Assembly (NCBI GenBank): GCA_933228675.1 | Contig: OW121741.1 | Coordinates: forward strand, 60,386,863 to 60,450,862 | Origin: Stomorhina lunata | Lineage: Eukaryota > Arthropoda > Insecta > Diptera > Rhiniidae | Reading direction: 5' to 3' | Length of the DNA stretch: 64,000 nucleotides | Shown here: positions 1 through 9,736 of the stretch, piece by piece | Layout: each line of letters opens with the position of its first letter | Position numbering within the stretch: position 1 is the stretch's first letter | The notes under the pieces: model-generated | Told to the model about the DNA's origin: nothing | Database searches by the model: none | What the model saw: the letters and a program-made list of their open reading frames with translations, nothing else | Made by a program: the position numbers and the translations under genes

Positions 1-2
1 GA

Positions 3-1421
3 CACTTTCTCGAAGGTCGAGAATTTATTATTTTCACAGATCATAAACCTTTAGTCAATGTTCTCAATTCAAAATCCGAAAAATCACCTCGTCAAACACG
101 ACATTTAGAATTCATTTCTCAATTCAGTAACGATATTCGACATATTTCTGGAAAAGACAATATAGTCGCCGATTCACTATCCCGTTTGCCCGAAATAAGT
201 GCAATTGAGCAACCCAATATAAACCTAGAAAAATTATTTTTAGAACAACAAAGAGATGAAGTTCTCCAAAATATAATTGCTCTTCCAAAATCAAAATTCA
301 GCTTAAAAGAAATACATATTTCTGATAAATATAAATTATGGTGTGATATGTCCGGTGATACCTATCGCCCTTATGTCCCAGTTTCCCTGAGGAGAGATAT
401 ATTTCGAACCCTTCATTCACTTTCACATCCCGGTATAAGAGCTACTAGGAAACTAATAGTAAATAAATATTTCTGGCCTTATATGAAAAAAGACATTAAT
501 AACTGGACAAAAGAATGTATAACATGTCAGAAATCTAAAATAAATGTTTATACTAAATCTGTTATTAAACCCATTGGAATTCCCAAATGTAGATTTGAAC
601 ATATTCATATGGATATTGTTGGGCCTCTTCCTGTTTCAAACAATTTTAAATATATTTTAACAATCATAGATAGATTTTCTCGTTGGCCTGAAGCTTATCC
701 TCTGAGAGATATAACAACTTCCACTATTGCTAAAATATTTGTCTATAATTATGTATCACGATTCGGAGTACCTTTGAATATTACCGTCGATAGAGGTTCT
801 CAGTTTACTTCTCACCTTTTTAACGAAATCACAACACTTATCGGATCACACAAGATTCATACATCACCATATCATCCTCAGGCTAATGGAATGGTCGAGA
901 GATTCCATCGCCAACTCAAAACATCAATATTAACGAGTAATAATCCACAGAGATGGTCAGAAATGTTACCGCTAATTTTATTGGGATTAAGAACCTCTAT
1001 TAAAAATGATTTAAAGTGTTCACCAGCTGAATTAGTCTATGGACAATGTTTGAAAATTCCAGGTGAACTTATTGTTGAATCAAAAGAAAATGTTTCTAGC
1101 GATTTTTTGCTTTCAAAATTAAGAGAACATTTTTCAGAAGTGAGATCAAAAGTAATTTATCACAACATAGAAAAATCTTACATTCCTAAATCTTTATCAA
1201 ATTGTGATTACGTATTCCTTAAAGTTATACAACCATCTAAACTATCAACTCCCTTTGAAGGACCATTTAAAGTAATATCAAGAAATGACAAAACATTTAC
1301 AATTCAATATGGTAACTTAGTTCGAACTGTGTCAATAGATTTATTGAAACCAGCGTTCATAAATAAAGAAAATCAAGAATTAGTTGATAGTGCCGATAAA
1401 ATCACTTATAAAATTATTTAA
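3..1421 (+). CDS. Ty3/gypsy pol, 3' part: RNase H end plus integrase (CsRn1-like)
   Basis: The frame is open from the left window edge, so the 5' part of the element lies outside. It begins in the RNase H C-terminus (FTDHKPL, then an ADSLSR end) and runs into integrase. The HHCC zinc domain has the form H-x3-H...C-x2-C (HSLSHPG..., CITCQK). The core holds D in HMDIVGPLP, D in VDRGSQF and E in NGMVERFH, so the DDE triad is complete. The C-terminus (EGPFKVI) fits the usual integrase tail; no envelope frame follows. YHPQANGMVERFHRQLK and the direct run into the LTR resemble the CsRn1/Kabuki group of insects; that clade assignment is inference. No stop or frameshift is seen in these 473 codons. 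Confidence 0.9.
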   Translation, partial: HFLEGREFIIFTDHKPLVNVLNSKSEKSPRQTRHLEFISQFSNDIRHISGKDNIVADSLSRLPEISAIEQPNINLEKLFLEQQRDEVLQNIIALPKSKFSLKEIHISDKYKLWCDMSGDTYRPYVPVSLRRDIFRTLHSLSHPGIRATRKLIVNKYFWPYMKKDINNWTKECITCQKSKINVYTKSVIKPIGIPKCRFEHIHMDIVGPLPVSNNFKYILTIIDRFSRWPEAYPLRDITTSTIAKIFVYNYVSRFGVPLNITVDRGSQFTSHLFNEITTLIGSHKIHTSPYHPQANGMVERFHRQLKTSILTSNNPQRWSEMLPLILLGLRTSIKNDLKCSPAELVYGQCLKIPGELIVESKENVSSDFLLSKLREHFSEVRSKVIYHNIEKSYIPKSLSNCDYVFLKVIQPSKLSTPFEGPFKVISRNDKTFTIQYGNLVRTVSIDLLKPAFINKENQELVDSADKITYKII

Positions 1422-1435
1422 TTTTTTTTTTTTTT

Positions 1436-1670
1436 CTGAGAGGGGAAGCTATGTAGCGTCTTTAATGTCTTTAAATTTACTTTATAAATATTCTACTTGT
1501 TATAAAATTTTATATTATTATTATTTTTTGTTTTGTATAGATTTCTATCATTTTTGTGTTATAAAAAATTTGATGTTTAATATTATAATTTCTAAAATAA
1601 AAACTCAATTAATTTTTATAAAATAATAAATATTTAAATAAAAAATATAATAATAAAAATATCACTAAAA
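1436..1670 (+). mobile_element. Polypurine tract and start of 3' LTR of the gypsy element
   Basis: A purine tract (GAGAGGGGAAG, 1438-1448) lies 16 bases after the pol stop and is followed by TGTAGCGTC at 1452, which fits an LTR 5' end starting with TG. The following 200 bases are very AT-rich. The 3' boundary is not determined because the 5' LTR is outside the window; the end given is a guess. Confidence 0.5.
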
Positions 1671-1710
1671 GCCCAATACTCAATAACCAGTGGCTAGCTG
1701 AGTTATGAGG

Positions 1711-1816
1711 TGAACCGCCGCTTTTTTTTTTAAATTTATTTTTTCAAGTGAGGATTGAACTTGGGACCTCTGGTATGTTATGCGGATTACTAACCTGCTA
1801 TACCACAGCGGTTCAC
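1711..1816 (-). other. tRNA-like sequence bounded by a 9-bp inverted repeat
   Basis: On the minus strand GTGAACCGC is followed by a box-A-like TGGTATAGCAG, then a box-B-like AAGTTCAATCC about 45 bases later, as in tRNA-derived pol III promoters. GCGGTTCAC closes the unit after an AT/poly-A stretch, giving a 9-bp stem. The anticodon arm does not fold convincingly, so this is either a decayed tRNA pseudogene or a tRNA-derived SINE head. Confidence 0.4.
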
Positions 1817-1983
1817 AACTTTTGTAACTAATCTTTTTTATATTCCACTTGTTTTTATACACTGTTTCACAAGGAAACTGTCTATGATGCCTAAAGCTTA
1901 ATTATTTCAATAAAATGTAAAAAATATTATATTTTTCAATAGTATTTCATTCTGTGAATACCAATATGGTAGTAACATTTATT

Positions 1984-2028
1984 GAGGCCCTGTGCTCCAC
2001 TGGGAGTCAAGGATAACAGAGAGAGAGT
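1984..2028 (+). mobile_element. 5'-truncated RTE-like LINE tail
   Basis: This 45-bp piece matches the 3' end of the LINE fragment at 24662-24853: the last codons (ALCSTGSQG, here with one change) and the tail CAAGGATAACAGA followed by GA repeats. Flanks GTAACATTT and GTAAAATTT suggest a decayed target-site duplication. Confidence 0.6.
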
Positions 2029-2290
2029 AAAATTTTAAAGTTAACTCTTGTTTTCGAGATATCGCGATTTTTATGTTTTGGGTATATTTTATTTTCAAAG
2101 ATCCTTGCAGAGTCCCGGAAAGTTGGCCTAACACATATTCAAATCCAATAAACAGTTTCTGGATGTTCAATGGAAAATTTTAAAATATATCTCCTACAGT
2201 AGAGCTAACTTGTGAAAGATTTTTACATTTTCAAACTCAGCGACCCAAATTTAGTAAAGTTTCAATTTTGTGGAACAATAAAATTTAAGT
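2029..2290. other. AT-rich stretch, nothing recognised
   Basis: Between the RTE tail and the first Helentron-like module I see no coding frame, terminal repeat or similarity to other parts of the window. Confidence 0.5.
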
Positions 2291-2299
2291 TTATTACAT

Positions 2300-5200
2300 T
2301 CTCAGTTTGCATTCAAAATTATACCGATCGACTCAGAATCGGGAGGAGAATCAATTAAGCGATGTCCGTCTGTCTGTCTGTCCGTCCGTTTGTCTGTCTG
2401 TTGAAATCAAGTTTCTGAAGCCCCTGGAACCTACATAAATTATATATCAGATTTTAAGAAATGAACGCTATTAAATTTCATTAAAATCGGTTTATAAACA
2501 CCGAAAATATCGAAAAAATACCAAAAATTAGACTTAAATTTTAAAATTTTTGATTGAAACACACTTTTAAATAACAAGAGAAAAAAGATACTTCTGGTAA
2601 TGGTTCCCCAAAGCACTCTGTAAAATCTTATCAAAATCGGTCCATAAACAACTGAGATATCGCCAAAACACTAAATTTAATGTAACGCCAATTGCCCAAA
2701 GTATTAGAGAATGTTTGTTGAAAAAATGAAATGCAGAAATAGGAAAAATTATAATCCTTTAGCATGGACATACATAAATTTTATATCAGATTTTAAGAAA
2801 TTTCCCCGTCAAGCACGTTATTAAATTTTATCAAAAGTGGTCCATAAACAACTGAGATATCACCAAAAACACTACTTATGCTGTACAGCAAATTGCCCAA
2901 AGTATGTCTAAGAAATTTGTTTACATTTTGTAAGTATTTTTCAGCGATATCTCGCGTGTTTATGGGCCGACAGCGTTATTTGTGGAAGGATTTCCTAAAA
3001 TCTGATATATAAACTCTACAAATCTGATCATGAATACCATTCAAATTGTACTGATCGACTCAGAATCGGCAGGAGAATCGATTTCGCTACGTCCGTCCGT
3101 CCGTCTGTCTGTCTGTCCGTCCGTCTACCTGTCTGTCCTTTTTTCTGTTGTAGTCAAGTTTTTGGAGCTCCTGCTTTGTCTCAGGTGTTTATTTTGATAA
3201 AATTTAATAGCGTTCTTCGCAGGGGATTACATACATTTTGGTATATTCGGTAATTTGTGGTAGATATAATTTAGTGTTTAAGCGATTTTTCAGGTGTTTT
3301 GACCGACAATGATGAAATTCATTGTGGGACGATAAATAAATAGTATACCATAGATTATAAATAGATATGAAAGAATCAGCTGTTCCATATGACAACTCAC
3401 TCGTGTAGGTTGTGTGTAACTGCCGCCATATTGAAGAATGAAAAATCAAAACAAATCCAAACATATTATTTACCTTTAAATTACACAAAATCAATTGCTT
3501 GAACAGCAGAAATTTTCCAAAAACAAGATTTTTATAATTTTTTTAAACATTTTGGTCATATTTTATTAACTAGAACATAATTTGTTTTCTATAAAACAAA
3601 TATTTTTTTTTCCATTTTTAACGTTTTTTTTTATTAAGAAATGAAAATAAACTTTGTTGCTTTTTTTAGTTTCAAAAATATACTACTTTTTTTAGATCTT
3701 ACAACTAAACGTACCTTGCAGCTTGGAAAGTCGAATAGTGAAGATTTTAGCATGTTAATATTAATTTTAGAAATTACAACTAATAATTTTATTACTAATT
3801 TTTAGTACATTTTGAAAAATTGCCCTATAAAAATAATCAATTTTTAAAAATTATCCCATACTTATTGTAAATTTTTGAGAAATTTCCTATTAAAATAGTA
3901 AAATTTATTTATAAAAGTAATAAATTAAAAAAAAAATGCTATAAAAATAGTAAATTTTTAGAAAAAATCCTATAAAAATAGTTAATTTTTGTAAAACTTT
4001 CTATAAAAGTACTAAATTTTTGAAAAATTTTTTATAATATACTAAATTCTTCCTATAAAAATAGTAAATTTTTTAAAAATTTCCTATAAAAATAGTAAAT
4101 TTTTTAAAAATTTCCTATAAAAATAGTAAATTTTTTAAAAATTTCCTATAAAAATAGTAAATTTTTTAAAAATTTCCTATAAAAATAGTAAATTTTTTAA
4201 AAATTTCCTATAAAAATAGTAAATTTTTTAAAAATTTCCTATAAAAATAGTAAATTTTTTAAAAATTTCCTATAAAAATAGTAAATTTTTTAAAAATTTC
4301 CTATAAAAATAGTAAATTTTTTAAAAATTTCCTATAAAAATAGTAAATTTTTTAAAAATTTCCTATAAAAATAGTAAATTTTTTAAAAATTTCCTATAAA
4401 AATAGTAAATTTTTAAAAAAATTCCTATAAAAATAGTAAATTTTTGAAAAATTTCCCATAAAAATAGTAAATTTTTAAAAAATTTCCTATAAAAATAGTA
4501 AATTTTTAAAAAATTTCCTATAAAAATAGTAAATTTTTGAAAAATGTCCTTTATAAATAGTAAATTTTAAAAGAAAAATTCTAAAGCAATAGTAATTTTT
4601 TTAAATTTCCTATAAAAGTAGTGAAAAATTTCCTATAAAAATAGTATTTTTTTTAAATTTCCTATAAAAATAGTAAACTAAAAAAAACATCCTATAAAAA
4701 CAGTAAATTTTTGGAAAATTTCCTATAAAAATAGAATTTTTTTTAATTTTTTATATAAAAAGGGAAAATTTTAAAAATCTTATTTTAGTCACTTTTTTAT
4801 AGGAAATTTTTCAAAAACTGTGGTTCCTAAGCCAGATTTTATATTTTGTTTAAAACTATTGAAACATTAATTAATCTTCAAAATTATGTACAAATATTTC
4901 ATTAAAAGTACCTACTTTTTTAAGAACATTTAAAACAACTATGTTTAAAAACCAACTGTGTGGATTTCATTTTTCACTAACACTACTAAAAAAATTTTCA
5001 AATACAATGATAGATTCAGGTTTTTTGACAGCAAATTCAGGTTTATTTGACAGGCTTTCCCTTTTATGATTTTCTATGTAGCATACCTTCCAGGAGCTCC
5101 ACAAATCTGATTTTAGAAGGCAGACAAACATTTATCTTAATTTTGTGTCTGACTTTTGAACATTATTATAATATTTGAGAATGTATTATATATCAAGTTA

Positions 5201-5715
5201 TAAGCAATCTTCCTAGGAAGTACAAAAAATGCAGCTAAGTACATGATATTTGTTCAAAACCTACATTTGTATGTATGTATCTCACATATCAACTAAAATT
5301 TAATTTTATTAATTGCAATTGGGAGAAATACGTTCACGTTTGACAATTGCTCCCGTATAACTTCGCCCAAGGCAATCTCTTAGTAGCTAATAAATGACAA
5401 ATTATAATAGATACAAATATAACATTTACTATAAAGACTTTGCACAATATCGTTATTTAGCACGATAGCGCCTAAAACAAACTTTCTTCAATATTTAACA
5501 AAAGTATTTCTGATCTCTTGAAAAGTTCGGTATTGAAAATGGGCGAACTCGGTTCACATTTAGTGAAATCGCCTATATAACCCCAGCCGGGAATCACTTT
5601 AATGCTGATAAATTAAATTACATTAAAATTGCACAAAAAACTAGAGCAAAACTTTCCACACATCCATCGGACAGATCGGAGGAACAATACATCAAAATAT
5701 TTATGGTCTAGATCA
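2300..5715 (+). mobile_element. Helentron-like (mini-me/DINE-1-type) repeat, copy A
   Basis: Two CGATCGACTCAGAATCGG cores each precede a GTCT/GTCC microsatellite (2360-2400 and 3090-3140). They are followed by modules shared with copies at 52.8, 60.0 and 62.6 kb: repeated 'GGTCCATAAACAACTGAGAT' units, CCTTCCAGGAGCTCCACAAA and GGTTCACATTTAGTGAAAT. Compared with copy B, a segment of about 1.7 kb (3343-5080) containing the minisatellite is extra. The terminal hairpins seen in other copies are absent, so this copy is truncated at both ends. The Helentron label rests on structural resemblance of the family, not on an autonomous partner. Confidence 0.6.
3830..4790 (+). repeat. 31-bp AT-rich minisatellite
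   Basis: Tandem units built on TTTCCTATAAAAATAGTAAA plus a T-run and A-run, period 31 bp. About twelve units from 4045 to 4430 are essentially identical, while units on both sides degenerate in sequence and length. The array sits inside Helentron-like copy A. Confidence 0.9.
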
Positions 5716-6150
5716 AAGTAGTTAAGCTAGTTGCTGAAATCTGGAAATTGAACTCACACGTATACTTACGCTCTTTCGTTTAATCAAATCAGCATGTTTA
5801 GCGGTGCAGACTAAATACACTTGCAGAAACTGTGTATCTTATTTGGGATTGATTCAAGATAAGAGGAAACGAATATTACTAAAATTTTTTAGGAACAAAC
5901 AATGGAAAGCAAAATGATATAAAATGTAGTAAAATTTAAAAAAATAACAGATTTTATTATCCCTACAAACATATTTTATAAAAATAATGTGAAAGATTGT
6001 TTACTTGTGCGTTCATAATTTGGACCAAAAGTTAAAGCCGCATTCTAATTTTAAGTTGAACTATTTTAAGGAAATATATTTAATCGTCATCGAGACAGCA
6101 GTTAAAAACATGAAATTAGTATAGCGAAATTATTGGATAATATTAATGAT
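5716..6150. other. Unassigned AT-rich sequence
   Basis: After the Helentron-like similarity stops there is no recognisable frame, repeat or terminus until the hAT relic. Confidence 0.5.
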
Positions 6151-6170
6151 GTCACCCAAAAAAGTATTTT

Positions 6171-6450
6171 ATGCTACGAAATGCTTTTGATGACATGCAA
6201 TGTCTTATTTGTAATAGGACGTTTAAAAAAAATAAGAAATTTATTTTAAAAAAACATTTTGAAGATGTTCACAAAAATAAATTTAAAATTTATAAAAAAA
6301 AAACTGTTTATTCACAAGCTGAAGAAATGGGTACTTAAGTCTGAAGAAAATTATAATAAGTTTAGATATTGTCAAAAAAGGAAGGCCATTTTCAGATGGG
6401 ACATTTGTTAAAAATATTTTAGGTAAAGTTTTGGAAAACTTAATATATAT
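6171..6450 (+). pseudogene. hAT transposase N-terminal relic (BED-type zinc finger)
   Basis: A 55-codon frame (6171-6338) encodes a zinc finger with C-x2-C (CLICNRTF) and, 14 residues on, H-x4-H (HFEDVH). Past its stop, another frame encodes KKGRPFSDGTFVKNIL, close to KKGRPFEDGELFKDL at the start of the hAT relic at 38.1-39.6 kb. In the GTF2IRD2/ZBED5-like hAT group these two segments occur in this order at the transposase N-terminus. The rest of the protein is absent here. Because the KKGRPF segment is also present in the other relic, this is a second copy. Confidence 0.6.
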
Positions 6451-6883
6451 TTCTCTCTATCAAATTCAATCATATTCACCGTAAATGTCATAATATATTT
6501 TCTATAAAGTTTAAAAAATGTCTAATATTTTTTTCCGATAGAAAATACTCGCAAAACCTTTTCTATATGAACAAAATTCTTTTAATTAGGAATAACAATT
6601 TGTTAAGTCAAATGCATATTACTTTTTTTTCTATAGACATAACTTATTAAAACATTTTCGGTAACACCCTTTTACATTTAAGAGTATTACTCAAATATGT
6701 ACATTCATTCATTTTACTTTCTTCCTTTTGTTAAAAACAGAAACAGAAAAAATGACACACATATGCAATCGTCACAATCTCGTTGACGACTAAATAAAAT
6801 GAATAGAAAATTGTTTTCTTCATGTGTTATTTTCTCATTCTCACTAATACTATAACATTGATCATCTATGATCTAGATCAGCC
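6451..6883. other. AT-rich stretch without recognised content
   Basis: No terminal repeats or conserved frame are visible; short open frames here lack composition or motifs of a real gene. Confidence 0.4.
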
Positions 6884-6922
6884 TTACTCAACCATTGCAC
6901 TCAGGAGCCGAGTACCGATAGG
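6884..6922 (+). repeat. Short dispersed repeat, second copy at 37209-37247
   Basis: CAGCCTTACTCA followed by CCATTGCACTCAGGAGCCGA and GTAC occurs at both places in the same orientation with one difference. It borders the BEL/Pao gag fragment here and truncates a zinc-finger frame at 37.2 kb, so it probably is the edge of an inserted element whose other end I cannot find. Confidence 0.6.
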
Positions 6923-6958
6923 ATTTTTAACATATATTCACATATATGTTAAAAATCC
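6920..6958. repeat. Perfect hairpin, 18-bp arms
   Basis: AGGATTTTTAACATATAT and its exact reverse complement are separated by 3-4 bases (TCAC). The perfect match in an otherwise decayed region is unusual. Confidence 0.9.
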
Positions 6959-7048
6959 TTGGTACTTAACGATTGTTTTTTACTTACCAAAGCATCAGAT
7001 TTTGCCTGCAACACCCTCACCTCCAGTTCCTTAAGTTTGATTTCATTA

Positions 7049-7450
7049 TTAAAAATTTTCGGCATCCGTCGCTTCGACTTCTTTTAACACTTGCAATTCC
7101 TCTTCCAGACACGGATTATTTGCTTCCTTGGCTGTTTTGCCGCCACAATCAATAGTAATAGCATCAACTATTTTTGATGCCATAATTTCTGCTGTTGTGT
7201 TTGCGGACACATCAATTTCCAGGAATTCGCAAACCCGAAGCAAGGCATTTTCCCCTAATTCTTTGGAGATGCAGTTCTGGTGGTTGAGTTTTTGTTGCTC
7301 GTTTTGTTGTAAGCCTTTGAAGTTTCTAAGCTCACGATTTATGAAGTTTTCCGTAACAAATTTACGGAACACTGCAAAGTGAATATCCTTTAAGTTCTGG
7401 GATTTCCAAGAATCAATATTGTCCAGTTGTTTTTGTGTCCACTGCCACAT
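7049..7450 (-). CDS. BEL/Pao gag N-terminus (partial)
   Basis: An open frame of 134 codons starts at ATG 7450 (MWQWTQKQL), about 70 bases downstream of an LTR that matches the 3' LTR of the BEL/Pao element at 52.4 kb. The protein has a helix-rich N-terminal half and a charged C-terminal half. After the stop a shifted frame continues as a coiled coil (NEIKLKELEVRVLQAKSDAL). There is no zinc knuckle, so this can only be the start of gag. Identification rests on the LTR and leader context rather than on motifs; the protein alone I would not have named. Confidence 0.5.
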   Translation of the reverse strand: MWQWTQKQLDNIDSWKSQNLKDIHFAVFRKFVTENFINRELRNFKGLQQNEQQKLNHQNCISKELGENALLRVCEFLEIDVSANTTAEIMASKIVDAITIDCGGKTAKEANNPCLEEELQVLKEVEATDAENF

Positions 7451-7522
7451 TTTTAACAACTTTGACTTTTATTTATGGACTGTGATACAACGCGAAAAAA
7501 AATTCGCCTCTAAGGACCACTA

Positions 7523-7658
7523 TGTAAAAGAATATTTTCTGTTTTATAATAAAATATTTAAATTTTCAATTTTAGTGTCTCTTTTATTCATCGTTAATTT
7601 TATAAGTGAATTCAAAATTATACATGAGTTTTGGCGTTGCCACCATTTATCAGCGACA
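7523..7658 (-). mobile_element. BEL/Pao LTR (5' LTR orientation), 136 bp
   Basis: On the minus strand it begins TGTCGCTGATAAATGG and ends TTTTACA. It differs from the LTR at 52360-52549 by one base and by absence of a 54-bp block. The sequence after it (TGGTCCTTAGAGGCGAA) fits the leader that follows BEL/Pao 5' LTRs. The 5 bases preceding it on the minus strand are ACGAG, identical to the 5 bases after the LTR at 52.5 kb. Confidence 0.8.
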
Positions 7659-7663
7659 CTCGT

Positions 7664-8010
7664 ATTTTGTCTGTCCATATGTTCGCGTTCAGTGTCCAAA
7701 AAAAAATTATAAATATAATAATAAAACATTAATAAAAATCATAAAGAAACCTGTGCAAAAATATACAAATAATTAAATATATTAAATATGTACATATAAC
7801 AATAAAATATTAAAATTAACAAACAGTGAACATAAATAAATAAAAACATCATAAATAACAAAAACTCTACAAAACCAGTTTTTTAACAACAAACACAATA
7901 AATCAATCACAACAACACCCAAATTCCACAAACTCTCTCACAACATCACCAATAACACCAACAATAATAAAATATCTCCGCTAGTCATAAGCAAATTTAA
8001 ATTTAATAGT
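7664..8010. other. A/C-rich unassigned sequence
   Basis: From 7740 the plus strand is strikingly poor in G (runs such as CACAACAACACCCAAATTCC). It may be a 5' untranslated or ORF1 remnant of the LINE that follows, but no coding frame supports this. Confidence 0.3.
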
Positions 8011-8013
8011 GTT

Positions 8014-8223
8014 GGCACTACTCACAAGTGCTGACACTGCGGCCCGTTTTTTTTATACACAATGACCAGGTCAGGGCTTTTATAGCCCTATTAGCAATTG
8101 TCATTGTGTTTTCATTTCCATCCCTTTTACTATAGAAATATCGGTGAATTAATTGTTGTCAAACTAATCAATGGTGAAGGTATAACACTGACCATTGAAT
8201 AGTACTACTGACAACAATTAATA
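8014..8223. repeat. Three consecutive stem-loops upstream of LINE ORF
   Basis: Stem 1: GTGTTGGCACT / AGTGCTGACAC (8014-8040, imperfect). Stem 2: CACAATGAC / GTCATTGTG enclosing AGGGCT / AGCCCT (8060-8108). Stem 3: ATTAATTGTTGTCA / TGACAACAATTAAT enclosing CAATGGT / ACCATTG (8150-8222). They end about 55 bases before the endonuclease frame. Confidence 0.7.
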
Positions 8224-8278
8224 TCGTTGATATTTTCTGTTGTAAGCGGATAATTGATTTGTATTTTAATATATTGCA

Positions 8279-9079
8279 ATGACAGATCGTTTTAACATAA
8301 ACTTCTGCAACATACGCGGGTTAAGAGCGAATTTCTTCTCCGTTTACGCACACATTTGTCTTCATCGCCCGGATATTTTCGCCTTATGTGAAACACAGGT
8401 ATCTGAGAATGCTGATCCACAGAATTTGTATATACCTGGGTATCACTTCCTATCGCTTTTTAATTTCCATCGGGGCATTGCAATGTACATTCGCGATGAA
8501 GTTGCGCACCAGAGCCAGCAATCGTTAGGCACGTATGATAACGAATTTAACTGTCTCTGGGTTAAGTTCAGAATCAGCGCGCATCTTTTACACTTCGGGT
8601 TTCTTTACAGAAGCCCAAACGCGGACAGGGACATAACGTTATCTTGTTTCGATGCCCTTTCCGATTCGATTTCGAAGATCCTCGAGAGTTGCCCGAACAG
8701 TGAAATCGTTATTGCTGGTGATTTCAATGTTTACAACTCGTCCTGGCTTCGCCATTCTAGCCACACAACTTCTGAAGGCCAATATGTTGAGTTATTCGCG
8801 GCGCACAATCACCTAGCGCAACTGGTGAATGAACCAACGCATATTCCATGTGTTGAAGGGCACCAACAAAACACCCTTGACCTTTTCTTGACTTCACACC
8901 CAGACAAGTATGAAGTCAAGGTTCTTGCACCTCTTGGAAATTCGGATCATTGTACCATTTCCGCCCCTTTTTCGTTCTCCGGACTTCGGAATGTTTCTCA
9001 ACCAGCCACGAAACTTTTAACTTTTTTATACGAAAAAGGTCGTTGGGCTGAGCTCAACGAATTTTTTAAGGCATTTTAA
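8279..9079 (+). CDS. CR1-like LINE ORF2, endonuclease part
   Basis: The 266-codon frame encodes an APE-type endonuclease: INFCNIRGL at the N-terminus, the metal-binding glutamate in LCETQVS, HRGIAMYI, AGDFNVYNSSW, the TLDLFL segment and the closing SDHCTI. This order is standard for CR1/Jockey-type LINEs. The domain cuts target DNA to prime reverse transcription. The frame ends just before a 646-bp insertion; a one-base shift in the TTTT run at the end accounts for the stop. Reverse transcriptase resumes at 9737. The INFCNIRGL start and absence of RNase H fit the CR1/Rex1 side of the tree better than Jockey, as inference. Confidence 0.85.
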   Translation: MTDRFNINFCNIRGLRANFFSVYAHICLHRPDIFALCETQVSENADPQNLYIPGYHFLSLFNFHRGIAMYIRDEVAHQSQQSLGTYDNEFNCLWVKFRISAHLLHFGFLYRSPNADRDITLSCFDALSDSISKILESCPNSEIVIAGDFNVYNSSWLRHSSHTTSEGQYVELFAAHNHLAQLVNEPTHIPCVEGHQQNTLDLFLTSHPDKYEVKVLAPLGNSDHCTISAPFSFSGLRNVSQPATKLLTFLYEKGRWAELNEFFKAF

Positions 9080-9090
9080 CTGGAAACTAT

Positions 9091-9736
9091 CCCAACAAAC
9101 GAAAATGATTGTAGAAATAACTTATGGAATGCTTACTAACCTAAGCGTTAAGCTTAGAAAAGTGTTGAGATTACCATTATAAAAGGTTTAGTGAAAATAG
9201 TTTAATAATGAATAAATTTACTTTCATAAATTGTATATTAAGCATTGAGGAAGAATAGTTTCTTAAACATGTTCACTAGAATTGCCTTCTTTCTCTTTCT
9301 TTTGATATCATATTATCCACAATTTCTTTTTCAATAATTCCATATTTTTTTATAAACACCTAGTCCTACAACATATGTATTTACTATAAGTCTTTTATTT
9401 TAAAATATTTAATTATTTTTTTTTTTTTTAATTTTACACAAAACACTTCACTGTTAGAAAAATACTTTACTTTTCACAGAAAAAAAAAACGCTAAGACTG
9501 AAAACTTTAACAAATAATACAAAATTGAGACAAAAAAAAAACGGTACTTTATTCTCAGAAACAACAACAAATATATACCGAGAATAAATAAGAAGAGAAC
9601 AAATTCCATCATATTTGATAAATTTTTATCATTCTAAGCTTTTATTAAACGTGCTTTTAAAAGGTTTTAGGAAATCTCGTATGATAAGTTTGTTCTACAA
9701 CTAATTAAAAATTTGCTTCCAAATTGGTTTGTTGGG
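9091..9736. mobile_element. 646-bp element splitting the LINE, TIR CCCAACAAAC
   Basis: The left end CCCAACAAAC (9091-9100) is the exact reverse complement of the right end GTTTGTTGGG (9727-9736). Removing it rejoins the LINE protein between endonuclease and reverse transcriptase. Flanks read AT on both sides (ACTAT / ATGTT), so a 2-bp target duplication is possible. The inside is AT-rich with long A and T runs and no gene. The superfamily is not clear. Confidence 0.7.

Noticed and set aside
3..1452. Endogenous retrovirus with envelope
   Set aside because: Integrase runs straight to the polypurine tract and LTR; no env-like frame is present.
2360..3140. CRISPR-like look of regularly repeated GTCC/GTCT tracts
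   Set aside because: These are 4-bp microsatellites without spacers in an animal genome, part of the dispersed Helentron-like repeat.
7419..7712. 97-codon plus-strand frame
   Set aside because: It is the antisense of the BEL/Pao LTR and gag start.
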